Shown here in pieces: positions 27,235 to 35,790 of a stretch of 64,000 nucleotides of DNA. The DNA lies in NCBI RefSeq assembly GCF_001423885.1, contig NZ_LMPP01000006.1:1-64000 (forward strand). Direction: 5' to 3'. Below the pieces are notes generated by a model. The model was not told the DNA's origin, did no database searches, and worked only from the letters and a program-made list of their open reading frames with translations. The stretch comes from Rathayibacter sp. Leaf185. GTDB taxonomy: Bacteria; Actinomycetota; Actinomycetes; Actinomycetales; Microbacteriaceae. The translations under genes were made by a program, and so were the position numbers. How positions within the stretch are numbered: position 1 is the first letter of the stretch; each line of letters opens with the position of its first letter.

Positions 27235-28062
27235 CTAGGGCCGGTGCAGTTCGGCGACGTAGGCACCGGGGGTCGTCCCTGCGACCGCGCGGAACTCGTT
27301 CGTGAGGTGAGCCTGGTCGGTGTAGCCGAGTTCCGCGGCGATCGCGGCGATGTCCTCGCGAGCCGAGAGCCGGCGCACCACCTCCTGCAGCCGGATCCGG
27401 CGCGCGACCTCGTGCGGGCCGCGGCCGACGGACAGGGCGACCGCCCGCTGGAGACTGCGCGGGGAGGAGCGCAACTCCGCGGCGATGTCGGCCACCGGCC
27501 GTACGCGCGGCTGGGCGGTGAGCAGATCGACCGCGGCGTTCGCGAGCCGCTGCCGCCCTGTCATCGGCCGCTCGATCAGGAGCTCGTGGACGAGTGCGTC
27601 CGCCGCGAGCGCCCGCGCGGAGTCGTCCGGGGCGGCGGCGATCCGGGACAGGAGGCGGTGAGCACGCCTGTCCGCGACCGTGATCTCGCGCTCGCCGACG
27701 AGCACCGCGGGATCGAGATCGGTCAGGACGCCGAGGCCGGCCGGACGCAGGCGGATCGCGAAGACGTCCCCCGACCCCTCGATGGTGCGGCGCCACGCCG
27801 TCGCCCGCACCGCCGAGACGACGAACGGCGCGAGGACTCGGCCGCGCTCGATGCTGAGGGTGACGGAGGGGTGGTCGATGATCCGCTGATCGATCGAGTC
27901 GCCGTCCTCGAGCCGCCACCGCGCGGTCCAGTAGGTGTCGACGACGTCGCGCACTGCGGCCGACGGAGTGATCATCGACGCGGAGAAGCGCTCGAGATTC
28001 CGGGGGGCCAGGATTCCCGAGCGCTCGGTCCCTCCGATCGGGCGACGCATCGACTCGTTCAT
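27235..28062 (-). CDS. AraC-family transcriptional regulator
   Basis: About 275 aa. The C-terminal double helix-turn-helix is clear, with IAAELGYTDQAHLTNEFRA and GTTPGAYVAE near the end. The N-terminal ~160 residues are a sensor-like domain as in DUF6597-type AraC proteins. Several in-frame ATGs exist (28113, 28071, 28062, 28050). The longest would overlap the divergent gene's start codon, so I prefer 28062, which has CAGAAT 7 nt upstream; the start is uncertain. It probably controls the divergent DUF6157 gene. Confidence 0.85.
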   Translation of the reverse strand: MNESMRRPIGGTERSGILAPRNLERFSASMITPSAAVRDVVDTYWTARWRLEDGDSIDQRIIDHPSVTLSIERGRVLAPFVVSAVRATAWRRTIEGSGDVFAIRLRPAGLGVLTDLDPAVLVGEREITVADRRAHRLLSRIAAAPDDSARALAADALVHELLIERPMTGRQRLANAAVDLLTAQPRVRPVADIAAELRSSPRSLQRAVALSVGRGPHEVARRIRLQEVVRRLSAREDIAAIAAELGYTDQAHLTNEFRAVAGTTPGAYVAELHRP

Positions 28063-28111
28063 TGGCGTCATTCTGCAAGACCGCGGATCCGGAGGCGAGC
28101 AGGATCGTGCC

Positions 28112-28516
28112 ATGACGACCGACTACTTCTCGACGTTCATCGCCGTCGCGGCGGACTGCCCCGTGGCCACCGCAGCGGTCCCGCCCGACGGCGCGAAGCC
28201 GACCGTCGCCTCGCTGCAGTACGCGCTCCTGCACGAGCGGCCGTACGAGCTGACCTCCGACGACGTCCTGTTCACGGTGCACGCGCTCCGCTCCGGCATC
28301 CCCGACGACGAGCGCGACGCGGAGCGGGAGCGCTTCTTCGCCAGGGATCAACCGTGCCTCCGTGCCTCGCCCCTGCCCAAGCGCTACGGCTGGGGCCTGC
28401 ACTACGACGCGGAGGGCCGCGTCGCGCTGGTGGGCGCGGGCACCCCGCTCTACGACGAGCTCCTGTCGCGCTCCGACCTCGTGCAGAAGGCGGCGATGCG
28501 CTCCTCGCGGCGCTGA
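28112..28516 (+). CDS. DUF6157 family protein
   Basis: A 134-aa protein matching the DUF6157 pattern: DYFSTFIAVAADCPVATA at the start, YELTSDDVLFTVHA in the middle and PCLRASPLPKRYGWG near residue 95. Function unknown. AGGA lies 7 nt before the ATG. It is divergent from an AraC regulator with only ~50 bp between them. Confidence 0.88.
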   Translation: MTTDYFSTFIAVAADCPVATAAVPPDGAKPTVASLQYALLHERPYELTSDDVLFTVHALRSGIPDDERDAERERFFARDQPCLRASPLPKRYGWGLHYDAEGRVALVGAGTPLYDELLSRSDLVQKAAMRSSRR

Positions 28517-28530
28517 ACTGTGCACGAGTC

Positions 28531-28599
28531 GCACAAAAAGGCTGGAAGACCGGTTCCGCCGAGGATTCAGCGGTTCCGGCCTCCCAGCCTTAGTTGTGC
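28531..28599. terminator. Bidirectional terminator between convergent genes
   Basis: Arms GCACAAAAAGGCTGG (28531-28545) and CCAGCCTTAGTTGTGC (28584-28599), with an inner GGTTCC-containing pair. Read on the minus strand, the rnj transcript ends in a stem followed by TTTTTGTGC, a good intrinsic terminator. It separates the DUF6157 and rnj genes. Confidence 0.7.
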
Positions 28600-28632
28600 G
28601 GGAGGAGCGAGGGGCGTGACCGCCCGAGAGGG

Positions 28633-30339
28633 CTACTCCTCGACGACGATGGTCGTGATGACCGGGTTGCGGCGGTGGCGGCGGGTCAGCCAGCGGCCGA
28701 GGGTGCGCGTGATCAGCGCCTCGATCGCCTCGCGGTCGGTCGGCTTGCCCGCGGCCTGCAGGACCGCGTCGTCGATCGCCTTGCTGGCGTTGTCCTTCCA
28801 GCCCGGCTCCTCGACGAAGCCGCGGGTGAAGAACTCCACCGGCTCGCCGAGCGTGCCGCGGTCCAGGTCGACGATGGCGAGGACCGTGATGGCCCCCTCC
28901 TCGGCGAGCACGCGGCGATCGATCATCGCGTCCTCGGTGGCGACGCCCATCGTGGTGCCGTCGACCAGGATCTGGTCGGCCGGGATGCGTCCGCTGACGC
29001 GCGAGCGGCCCTTGACGAGGTCGATCGAGACGCCGTCCTCGATCACGAAGACGTTCTTCTCGTCGATCCCGGTGCGGGTCGCGATCGCCGCGTTGGCGGT
29101 GAGGTGGCGCCACTCGCCGTGCACGGGCAGGACCGCGGTGGGGCGGAGGATGTTGTAGCAGTAGGCGAGCTCGCCGGCGCTGGCGTGGCCAGAGACGTGC
29201 ACCTTGGCGTTGCCCTTGTGCACGACGGTCGCGCCCCAGCGGGTGAACGCGTTGATGATCCGGTAGATCGCGTTCTCGTTGCCGGGGATCAGCGAGCTGG
29301 CCAGCAGGACGGTGTCGCCCGGGCCGATGTCGATGATGTGGTCCTTATTGGCCATCCGCGAGAGCGCAGCCATCGGCTCGCCCTGCGACCCCGTGCAGAT
29401 CATCACGATCTCGGTCGCCGGCAGCTTCTCGAGCACCTTCATGTCGACCACGAGACCCGCGGGGATCTTGAGATAGCCGAGCTCGGCGGCGATGCCCATG
29501 TTGCGGACCATCGAGCGGCCGACGAAGGCCACCTTGCGGCCGTGGCGCTGCGCCGCGTCGAGCACCTGCTGGATGCGGTGCACGTGGCTCGCGAAGCTCG
29601 AGACGACGATGCGGCGCGGCGCGGTGCGGAACACCTGGTCGATCGCGGGGGCCAGATCGCCCTCCGAGATCGCGAAGCCGGGGACGTCGGCGTTGGTGGA
29701 GTCGACGAGGAAGAGGTCGACGCCCTCGTCGCCGAGGCGCGCGAAGCCGGGGAGGTCGGTGGTGCGCCCGTCGAGCGGGAACTGGTCCATCTTGAAGTCG
29801 CCCGTGTGCAGCACGAGGCCGGCCTCGGTGCGGATCGCGACGGCGAGGCCGTCGGGGATCGAGTGGTTCACGGCGAGGAACTCGAGGTCGAAGACGCCCG
29901 CGTCGACGCGGTCGCCCTCCTTGACCGGGCGGGTGCGCGGGGTGATGCGGTGCTCCTGGAGCTTCGCGCTGATCAGCGCGAGCGTGAAGGTCGACGCGAT
30001 GATCGGGATGTCGCCGCGCTCCTTGAGGAGGTAGGGGACGCCTCCGATGTGGTCCTCGTGGCCGTGGGTGAGCACGATCGCCTCGATGTCCTTCAGGCGC
30101 GAGCGGATCGCGGCGAAGTCGGGGAGGATCACGTCGATGCCGGGCTGGTTCTCCTCGGGGAAGAGGACGCCGCAGTCGACGATGAGCAGCTTGCCCTTGT
30201 GCTCGAACACGGTCATGTTGCGACCGATCTCGCCGAGTCCGCCGAGCGGGGTGATGCGCATCCCGCCCTTCTCGAGGGGTTTCGGCGTGGGGAGCTCGAG
30301 GTGGTGGCGCGCGGGCTTGGCAGTGCGGGTGTTTCTCAT
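28633..30339 (-). CDS. rnj: Ribonuclease J
   Basis: A 568-aa RNase of the metallo-beta-lactamase/beta-CASP family. The metal motif is THGHEDHIGG; later ligands are in HTGDFKMD and SGHASAGE. The beta-CASP motifs include VVSSFASH and TGSQGEP, and the ~100-residue C-terminal domain is present. It performs 5'-exo and endonucleolytic RNA processing in the cytoplasm. The start at 30339 has GGAAAG 5 nt upstream and gives the actinobacterial-type short basic N-terminal extension. The dapA gene often found beside rnj in Actinobacteria is absent here. The ~260-bp gap upstream holds no gene I can support. Confidence 0.95.
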   Translation of the reverse strand: MRNTRTAKPARHHLELPTPKPLEKGGMRITPLGGLGEIGRNMTVFEHKGKLLIVDCGVLFPEENQPGIDVILPDFAAIRSRLKDIEAIVLTHGHEDHIGGVPYLLKERGDIPIIASTFTLALISAKLQEHRITPRTRPVKEGDRVDAGVFDLEFLAVNHSIPDGLAVAIRTEAGLVLHTGDFKMDQFPLDGRTTDLPGFARLGDEGVDLFLVDSTNADVPGFAISEGDLAPAIDQVFRTAPRRIVVSSFASHVHRIQQVLDAAQRHGRKVAFVGRSMVRNMGIAAELGYLKIPAGLVVDMKVLEKLPATEIVMICTGSQGEPMAALSRMANKDHIIDIGPGDTVLLASSLIPGNENAIYRIINAFTRWGATVVHKGNAKVHVSGHASAGELAYCYNILRPTAVLPVHGEWRHLTANAAIATRTGIDEKNVFVIEDGVSIDLVKGRSRVSGRIPADQILVDGTTMGVATEDAMIDRRVLAEEGAITVLAIVDLDRGTLGEPVEFFTRGFVEEPGWKDNASKAIDDAVLQAAGKPTDREAIEALITRTLGRWLTRRHRRNPVITTIVVEE

Positions 30340-30601
30340 GAGTGCTTTCCGGTGAGGGAGGAGTCCGGGTGGCGGCGCGGGAGGCGCGAGGCTGCGGAGT
30401 TCTCGGTAGGGGTGTCTCGCATCCGGCGCGTTCCCTCGGCGAACTGGCGCGGAGGGGACGGTGCGGGTGGTCGCGAGGGCGATCGTGGGTGCGCGGAACG
30501 ATCTGTCGTCCGCGGCTGCTCCCTCTAGTCTGCCAGCGTTCCCTGCGATTGCTCGACGAGACGCCGATCCCGGGTATGTCGCGCGCCTCCGGACGCCGCT
30601 C

Positions 30602-30967
30602 TCAGCGACTCGAGAGCAGCTCGACGAACTCGTCGGCCATCGCCAGCTGCGCCTGCAGCGCGGCACGGCGCTCGCGGGCCTGGGTCACGAAGCGGTCGAG
30701 CTCGGCGCGATCCTCGGGGCCGCCTCCGTGCCCCTCGATGCGGTCGATGACCCGCAGCAGCGCGGCCATCTCGTCGAGCGAGAAGCCGAGCGGCTTCATC
30801 CGGCGGATGAGGATCAGGCGGTCGTAGTCGTCCTGCGTGTAAAGACGGAAGCCGCCCTCGGTGCGACCGGACGCGGTGACCAGGCCGACCTCGTCGTAGT
30901 GGCGCAGGGTGCGCAGCGAGAGACCGGTCTTCTCGGCGAGCTCGCCGATGTGCATCGTGACGGGCAT
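30602..30967 (-). CDS. MerR-family transcriptional regulator
   Basis: A 121-aa protein: N-terminal MerR winged helix (HIGELAEKTGLSLRTLRHYD, GGFRLYTQDDYDRL) and a dimerisation helix in the second half. No conserved metal-binding cysteines, so probably not a metal sensor. ATG at 30967 has GGGAGG 5 nt upstream; a TTG farther upstream would be worse. A perfect 16-bp palindrome in the gap to the divergent SulP gene is its likely operator. Confidence 0.9.
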   Translation of the reverse strand: MPVTMHIGELAEKTGLSLRTLRHYDEVGLVTASGRTEGGFRLYTQDDYDRLILIRRMKPLGFSLDEMAALLRVIDRIEGHGGGPEDRAELDRFVTQARERRAALQAQLAMADEFVELLSSR

Positions 30968-30984
30968 CGGACCTCCCGATATCA

Positions 30985-31000
30985 ACCCTCACGTGAGGGT
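30985..31000. promoter_or_regulatory. MerR operator palindrome
   Basis: Perfect palindrome ACCCTCACGTGAGGGT, 17 bp before the MerR start codon and directly followed by a TAGGGT -10-like hexamer toward the SulP gene. ACCCTCACGT...-type sites are typical of TipA/MerR-like regulators. Confidence 0.75.
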
Positions 31001-31105
31001 AGGGTTGGCGCAGGGCGTTCGCCCGCCCCCACATTCTTCCCTGCGCCGAGCCGAGTGCCGCGCCCTCCCGACTCTCGCGACGAGAGCCCCGACTCCTGGA
31101 GTTCC

Positions 31106-32602
31106 ATGACCACCGCCACCCCGCCCCGCTACCGCGCCGAGCCCACCGTGATGACGGCCCTCCGCACGCCCCGGATCCTCAGCCGCGAGGTGCTCGCCGG
31201 CCTCGTCGTCGCGCTCGCCCTCATCCCCGAGGCCATCTCGTTCTCGATCATCGCCGGCGTCGACCCGCGCGTCGGCCTGTTCTCCTCCTTCGTGATGGCG
31301 GTCACGATCGCCTTCCTCGGCGGCCGCCCCGCGATGATCTCCGCGGCCACCGGAGCCGTCGCCCTCGTGATCGCGCCGGTCGCCCGCGACTACGGCATGG
31401 ACTACTTCATCGCGACCGTGATCCTCGCGGGGGTCTTCCAGATCGTCCTGGGGCTGCTCGGAGTCGCCAAGCTGATGAGGTTCATCCCGCGCAGCGTCAT
31501 GGTCGGCTTCGTCAACTCGCTCGCGATCCTGATCTTCACCGCACAGGTGCCCAACCTGATCGGCGTGCCGTGGCTCGTCTACCCGCTCGTCGCGATCGGC
31601 ATCGTGATCATGGTCGTGATGCCGCGGCTGACGAAGGTCGTGCCCGCTCCGCTCGTCGCGATCGTGCTGATCACCGCGGCCGTCGTCGTGACGGCGATCG
31701 CCGTGCCGACCGTCGGCGACCAGGGCGAGCTGCCACGCAGCCTCCCCGAGCTGTTCGTGCCGGACGTGCCCCTGACCTGGGAGACCTTCGCGACGATCGC
31801 GCCGTTCTCTATCGCGATGGCGCTCGTCGGCTTGCTCGAGTCGCTGATGACCGCGAAGCTCGTCGACGACATCACCGACACCCACTCGCAGAAGACGCGC
31901 GAGTCGCTCGGCCAGGGTGCGGCCAACGTGCTGTCCGGCTTCTTCGGCGGCATGGGCGGCTGCGCGATGATCGGCCAGACGATGATCAACGTGAAGGCGT
32001 CGGGCGCCCGCACGCGCATCTCGACGTTCCTGGCGGGCGTGTTCCTGCTGATCCTCGTGGTGGTGCTCGGCGACGTGGTGGCGATCATCCCGATGGCGGC
32101 GCTCGTCGCTGTGATGGTGATGGTGTCGGTCGCGACGTTCGACTGGCACAGCATCCGCCCCTCGACCCTGCGCCGCATGCCGCTCGGCGAGACCCTCGTG
32201 ATGGTCGCGACCGTCGTCGTCGTGGTCATCACCCACAACCTGGCGATCGGAGTCGTCATCGGCGTCGTCGCCGCGATGATCGTCTTCGCCCGCCGCGTCG
32301 CCCACTTCGCCACGGTCGAGCGAACGGTGTCGGAGGGGACCGCGCACTACCGCGTGACGGGCGAGCTGTTCTTCGCCTCCAGCAACGACCTGACCACGCA
32401 GTTCGAGTACGCGGAGGATCCCGCCCGCGTCGTCATCGACCTCTCGGGCTCGCACGTCTGGGACGCCTCGACCGTCGCCGCCCTCGACGCGATCACCACC
32501 AAGTACGCCCGCCACGGCAAGCTCGCCGTGATCGAGGGCATGAACGACGCCTCGACCCGGATGCACACCCGCCTCGCCGGGAACCTCGGGGCGGAGCACT
32601 GA
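31106..32602 (+). CDS. SulP-family anion transporter with STAS domain
   Basis: A 498-aa membrane protein with about 10-12 hydrophobic segments; AGLVVALALIPEAISFSIIA is the SulP entry motif. A short STAS domain occupies the last ~110 residues (VVIDLSGSHVWDASTVAALD). Family members carry sulfate, bicarbonate or carboxylates. TGGAG lies 5 nt before the ATG. It is divergent from a MerR regulator, with the operator between them, which is unusual for a housekeeping SulP. Confidence 0.92.
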   Translation: MTTATPPRYRAEPTVMTALRTPRILSREVLAGLVVALALIPEAISFSIIAGVDPRVGLFSSFVMAVTIAFLGGRPAMISAATGAVALVIAPVARDYGMDYFIATVILAGVFQIVLGLLGVAKLMRFIPRSVMVGFVNSLAILIFTAQVPNLIGVPWLVYPLVAIGIVIMVVMPRLTKVVPAPLVAIVLITAAVVVTAIAVPTVGDQGELPRSLPELFVPDVPLTWETFATIAPFSIAMALVGLLESLMTAKLVDDITDTHSQKTRESLGQGAANVLSGFFGGMGGCAMIGQTMINVKASGARTRISTFLAGVFLLILVVVLGDVVAIIPMAALVAVMVMVSVATFDWHSIRPSTLRRMPLGETLVMVATVVVVVITHNLAIGVVIGVVAAMIVFARRVAHFATVERTVSEGTAHYRVTGELFFASSNDLTTQFEYAEDPARVVIDLSGSHVWDASTVAALDAITTKYARHGKLAVIEGMNDASTRMHTRLAGNLGAEH

Positions 32603-32616
32603 CCTAGCATCGGGCC

Positions 32617-33228
32617 ATGGCCCTCCTGCACCGCGCGACGATCACGCCGACCAAGCTCGAGCTCGTCGAGGCGTGGGCCCCCGCCCAGCCGTGGTGCCCG
32701 GGCGGAGGCGTCGCGCAGGTCGCCGCCTACCGGTTCGACGATCCCGCGGGCGAGGTGGGCATCGAGACGCTGATCGTGCGGGCCGCGGGCGGGCCGGTGC
32801 TGCAGGTGCCGCTGACCTACCGGGGTGCGCCGCTCGAGGGCGGCGAACCGTGGCTGATCGGCACGACGACCCACTCGGTGCTCGGCGAGCGCTGGGTGTA
32901 CGACGCAGCGGGCGACCCGGTCGCGGTCGCCGCCTTCGCCACCGCGATCCGCACGGGCGGCGTGCAGGCCGAGATCGAGATCGAGATCGACGGAGTGATG
33001 CTGCGGCGCGATCCGACCGCCACGGTCCGCGGGACCGGCTCCGCCTCCGCCCCGACCCCCGTTCCTCCGGCGATCGCCACGCGGAGCGATGAGCGCTCGA
33101 CGCGCATCGAGGCCGGCGGGTTCGTGCTGACGCTGCGCCGCGTACTCGACGACGCGCCGGCCGACGGCGAGGCGCTCGTCGGCATCTGGTCCGGCTCCGC
33201 CCCGAGCGTCCTCGCGACCCTGGCCTGA
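32617..33228 (+). CDS. Maltokinase N-terminal-cap-like (CG0192 family) protein
   Basis: A 203-aa protein matching the stand-alone maltokinase N-terminal-cap family: LHRATITPTKLELVEAW, QPWCPGGG, YRFDDPAGEVGIETL, then HSVLGERWVYDAAGDPV. Proteins of this group are small actinobacterial companions of glucan/trehalose metabolism, without the kinase domain. TAGCAT sits exactly 6 nt before the ATG, suggesting its own leaderless promoter despite lying 14 bp after the SulP stop. Confidence 0.82.
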   Translation: MALLHRATITPTKLELVEAWAPAQPWCPGGGVAQVAAYRFDDPAGEVGIETLIVRAAGGPVLQVPLTYRGAPLEGGEPWLIGTTTHSVLGERWVYDAAGDPVAVAAFATAIRTGGVQAEIEIEIDGVMLRRDPTATVRGTGSASAPTPVPPAIATRSDERSTRIEAGGFVLTLRRVLDDAPADGEALVGIWSGSAPSVLATLA

Positions 33229-33259
33229 TCAGCGCTCCGCGGCGCCTCCGGACCGGGTC

Positions 33260-33355
33260 GTCGTGTTCACAACGAAGGAAGGATGCGACGGCACGACCGG
33301 AATCATGCGGATCCGGAGCCCCGCACGCGAATCCATCCTTCGTTGTGAACACGAC
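33260..33355. terminator. Large inverted repeat between convergent genes
   Basis: Perfect 20-bp arms at 33260-33279 and 33336-33355 (core TGTTCACAACGAAGGA and its complement), separated by 56 bp that contain a further GACCGGA/TCCGGA pair. It lies between the convergent cap-protein and rocD genes. It may be a bidirectional terminator or another intergenic palindrome family; there is no T tract. Confidence 0.6.
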
Positions 33356-33366
33356 CCGCCGGGGCC

Positions 33367-34590
33367 TCAGCGCAGCGAGGCCAGCACCGCCTCGAGCTCG
33401 TCGACGGCGAAGTCGATCTCGTCGGCGGTGACCACGATCGGAGGCGCGAGGCGGATGGTCGAGCCGTGGGTGTCCTTCGCCAGGACGCCGCGCTCCATCA
33501 GCGCCTCGCAGACGGCACGGCCGGAGGCGAGCGCCGGGTCGATGTCGATGCCCGCCCAGAGTCCCGCGCCGCGGACGGCGTCGACTCCGTGGCCGATGAG
33601 CGTCACGAGCCGCGCATGCAGCTGCTCGCCGCGGGCGCGGGCCATGGCCTGGTACTCGCCGGTGGCGAGCATCTCGACGACGGCGAGGCCGACGGCGGCG
33701 GCGAGCGGATTGCCTCCGAAGGTCGAGCCGTGCTGCCCCGGCTGCAGGACGCCGAGCACCTCGGCGTTCGCCACGACGGCCGAGACGGGCACGATTCCGC
33801 CGCCGAGCGCCTTGCCCAGCAGGTACACGTCGGGGACGACGCCGACGAGGTCGCAGGCGAAGGTCGCGCCGGTGCGGCCGAGGCCCGACTGGATCTCGTC
33901 GGCGATGAACAGCACGTTGTGCCGGGAGGTGATCTCGCGCACCGCGGGCAGGTAGTCGACCGGCGGCACGACGATGCCCGCCTCGCCCTGGATGGGCTCG
34001 ATCAGCACGGCGACCGTGTCGTCGTCGATGGCGGCCTCGAGCGCCGCCGCGTCGCCGAACGGCACGGTGCGGAATCCGGGCGTGAACGGCTCGAAGCCGT
34101 CGCGCGCCTCGGCGTCGTCGCTGAACGAGATGATCGTGGTCGTGCGGCCGTGGAAGTTGCCCGCCGCGACGATGATGTTCGCGCGACCGGGCGTCACGCC
34201 CTTCACGCGGTAGCCCCAGGCGCGGGCGACCTTGATGCCCGACTCGACCGCCTCCGCACCGGTGTTCATCGGCAGGACCATGTCCTTGCCGGCCAGCGCG
34301 GCGAGCGCCGTGACGAACGGGCCGAGCTTGTCGTTGTGGAACGCGCGGCTGGTGAGGGTGACCCGCGAGAGCTGCGCGCGCGCCGCCTCCAGGAGCACCG
34401 GGTGCGAGTGCCCGAAGTTGACGGCGGAGTAGGCGGCGAGGCAGTCGAGGTAGCGGCGCCCCTCGACGTCGGTGATCCAGGCGCCCTCGCCGGTCGCGGC
34501 GACGACGGGCAGCGGGTGGTAGTTGTGGGCGGCGTGCGCCTCCTCCGCCTCGATGAGGGCGGCGGACCGGTGGGTGTCGGTGATGCTCAT
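33367..34590 (-). CDS. rocD: Ornithine-oxo-acid transaminase
   Basis: A 407-aa class III PLP aminotransferase. Visible features: NYHPLPVV and YLDCLAAYSAVNFGH at the N-terminus, NTGAEAVE, NFHGRTTTIISFS, LFIADEIQSGLGRTG and the Schiff-base lysine in LLGKALGGG, then HGSTFGGNPL. It converts ornithine and 2-oxoglutarate to glutamate semialdehyde and glutamate. It lies downstream of ddaH, separated by 130 bp that carry a palindrome and a tandem repeat. Confidence 0.93.
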   Translation of the reverse strand: MSITDTHRSAALIEAEEAHAAHNYHPLPVVAATGEGAWITDVEGRRYLDCLAAYSAVNFGHSHPVLLEAARAQLSRVTLTSRAFHNDKLGPFVTALAALAGKDMVLPMNTGAEAVESGIKVARAWGYRVKGVTPGRANIIVAAGNFHGRTTTIISFSDDAEARDGFEPFTPGFRTVPFGDAAALEAAIDDDTVAVLIEPIQGEAGIVVPPVDYLPAVREITSRHNVLFIADEIQSGLGRTGATFACDLVGVVPDVYLLGKALGGGIVPVSAVVANAEVLGVLQPGQHGSTFGGNPLAAAVGLAVVEMLATGEYQAMARARGEQLHARLVTLIGHGVDAVRGAGLWAGIDIDPALASGRAVCEALMERGVLAKDTHGSTIRLAPPIVVTADEIDFAVDELEAVLASLR

Positions 34591-34622
34591 GTCGTACCTC
34601 CTGGAGGCGTTCGACTCCTCAG

Positions 34623-34657
34623 AAGTTGTCGTACTCGAGTGTCGAGTACGACGACTT
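34623..34657. repeat. 35-bp palindrome, family B copy 2
   Basis: Arms AAGTTGTCGTACTCGA (34623-34638) and TCGAGTACGACGACTT (34642-34657), 15 of 16 positions paired with a 3-bp centre. Same length and core as the element at 17695-17729. It lies between ddaH and rocD. Confidence 0.7.
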
Positions 34658-34661
34658 TCGA

Positions 34662-34707
34662 GGAGTGGGCAGTGCGGGGAGTGGGCAGTGCGGAGTGGGC
34701 AGTGCGG
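34662..34707. repeat. Short tandem repeat between ddaH and rocD
   Basis: Three copies of GGAGTGGGCAGTGCGG starting at 34662, 34678 and 34692 (the last two overlap by 2 bp), followed by a partial copy. Directly next to the family B palindrome. Confidence 0.7.
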
Positions 34708-34720
34708 AGTGGGGAGAGGG

Positions 34721-35587
34721 TCAGCGCCGCAGCTCGAGCGTGCAGCACTTCACGCCGCCGCCGCCGAGCAGCAGCTCGGAGAGGTCGACGCCGATCGGGT
34801 GGTAGCCGCGCTCGCGCAGCTGGCGCTCGAAGCCGACCGCACGCGAGGCGATGACGACGTTCAGGCCGTCCGAGAACGAGTTGAGCCCGAGAACGGAGGC
34901 GTCCTCCTCGGACACCAGGATCGCGTCGGGGTACAGCTCGCGCAGCACGCGGTTGCCCTCGTCGCTGAACGCGCTGGGGAGGTAGGCGATGTTCGTGTCG
35001 TCGAGCACGGCGATCGCCGTGTCGAGGTGGTAGAACGACGGATTCACGAGCTCGAGGGTCACCACCTCGCGGCCGAAGACGCGGGCGACCTCGGCGTGCG
35101 AGTCCGAGGCCGAGCGGAATCCCGTGCCGGCGAGGATGCGGTCGCCGACGAGGAGGAAGTCACCCTCGCCCTCGTTGATCTCCTCGGGCACTCGGACGTC
35201 GAAGCCGGCGCCGCGGAACCACTCCATGTAGGCGGGACCCTCGGGCTGGCGCTCGGGGTAGGTGAAGGAGGCGCCGTAGGCGATGCCGTCGATCACGAAG
35301 CCGCCGTTCGCGGCGTAGACCATGTCGGGCAGGCCCGGCTCGGGCTCGATCAGCTGCACGTCGAAGCCGAGGCCGATGTAGGTGTCGTAGAGCGTCTGCC
35401 ACTGGCGGAGCGCGAGGGCGGTGTCGGTCGGGACGGCCGGGTCCATCCACGGGTTGATCCGGTAGACGACGGTGAAGTGCTCGGGGCGGCACATCAGGAT
35501 CGACTTGGCGACGGGGGTGCGGTCCGGGGCGGTGGCGAGCGGGGCGGTGGCGAGCACGGCGGTGGCGAGCACGGCGGTATCGGTCAT
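34721..35587 (-). CDS. ddaH: Dimethylarginine dimethylaminohydrolase family protein
   Basis: A 288-aa amidinotransferase-fold protein. Catalytic-type residues are visible: the histidine in FYHLDTAIAVL, acidic residues in NEGEGDFL, and the cysteine in GGGVKCCTLE at the C-terminus. Known members hydrolyse dimethylarginine to citrulline and dimethylamine; related proteins act on arginine. Co-direction with rocD supports an arginine-derivative/ornithine catabolic unit. AGGAGG precedes the ATG. The N-terminal ~20 residues are low complexity (AVLATAVLATAPLATAP) and come from a 15-bp DNA triplication. Confidence 0.88.
   Translation of the reverse strand: MTDTAVLATAVLATAPLATAPDRTPVAKSILMCRPEHFTVVYRINPWMDPAVPTDTALALRQWQTLYDTYIGLGFDVQLIEPEPGLPDMVYAANGGFVIDGIAYGASFTYPERQPEGPAYMEWFRGAGFDVRVPEEINEGEGDFLLVGDRILAGTGFRSASDSHAEVARVFGREVVTLELVNPSFYHLDTAIAVLDDTNIAYLPSAFSDEGNRVLRELYPDAILVSEEDASVLGLNSFSDGLNVVIASRAVGFERQLRERGYHPIGVDLSELLLGGGGVKCCTLELRR
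35531..35575. repeat. 15-bp tandem triplication inside the 5' end of ddaH
   Basis: Three units GGTGGCGAGC(RS)GGC at 35531-35545, 35546-35560 and 35561-35575. They encode the repetitive VLATA stretch at the N-terminus and keep the reading frame. Confidence 0.75.
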
Positions 35588-35790
35588 TCGAGTCCTCCTG
35601 CGAAAGGCTGCGGATGAGCGGACCTGGTCCAGTGGCTCCGTCTCCCTTGGCGGGTGGAGCACGCTCGCAGCCAGTCTCGCACGCAGGGATCCTGCGATTT
35701 TCGCCGTCCCGCGCAGGTTTCCTCTGCAGACCACCCGTGGCACGCACGAGAAGGGAGGCGGCCGCCCGTCATGCAGGCGGCCGCCTCCGC

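Noticed and set aside
28594-30528. Long plus-strand frame opposite rnj
   Set aside because: Antisense to ribonuclease J, no recognisable domain, charged low-complexity translation.
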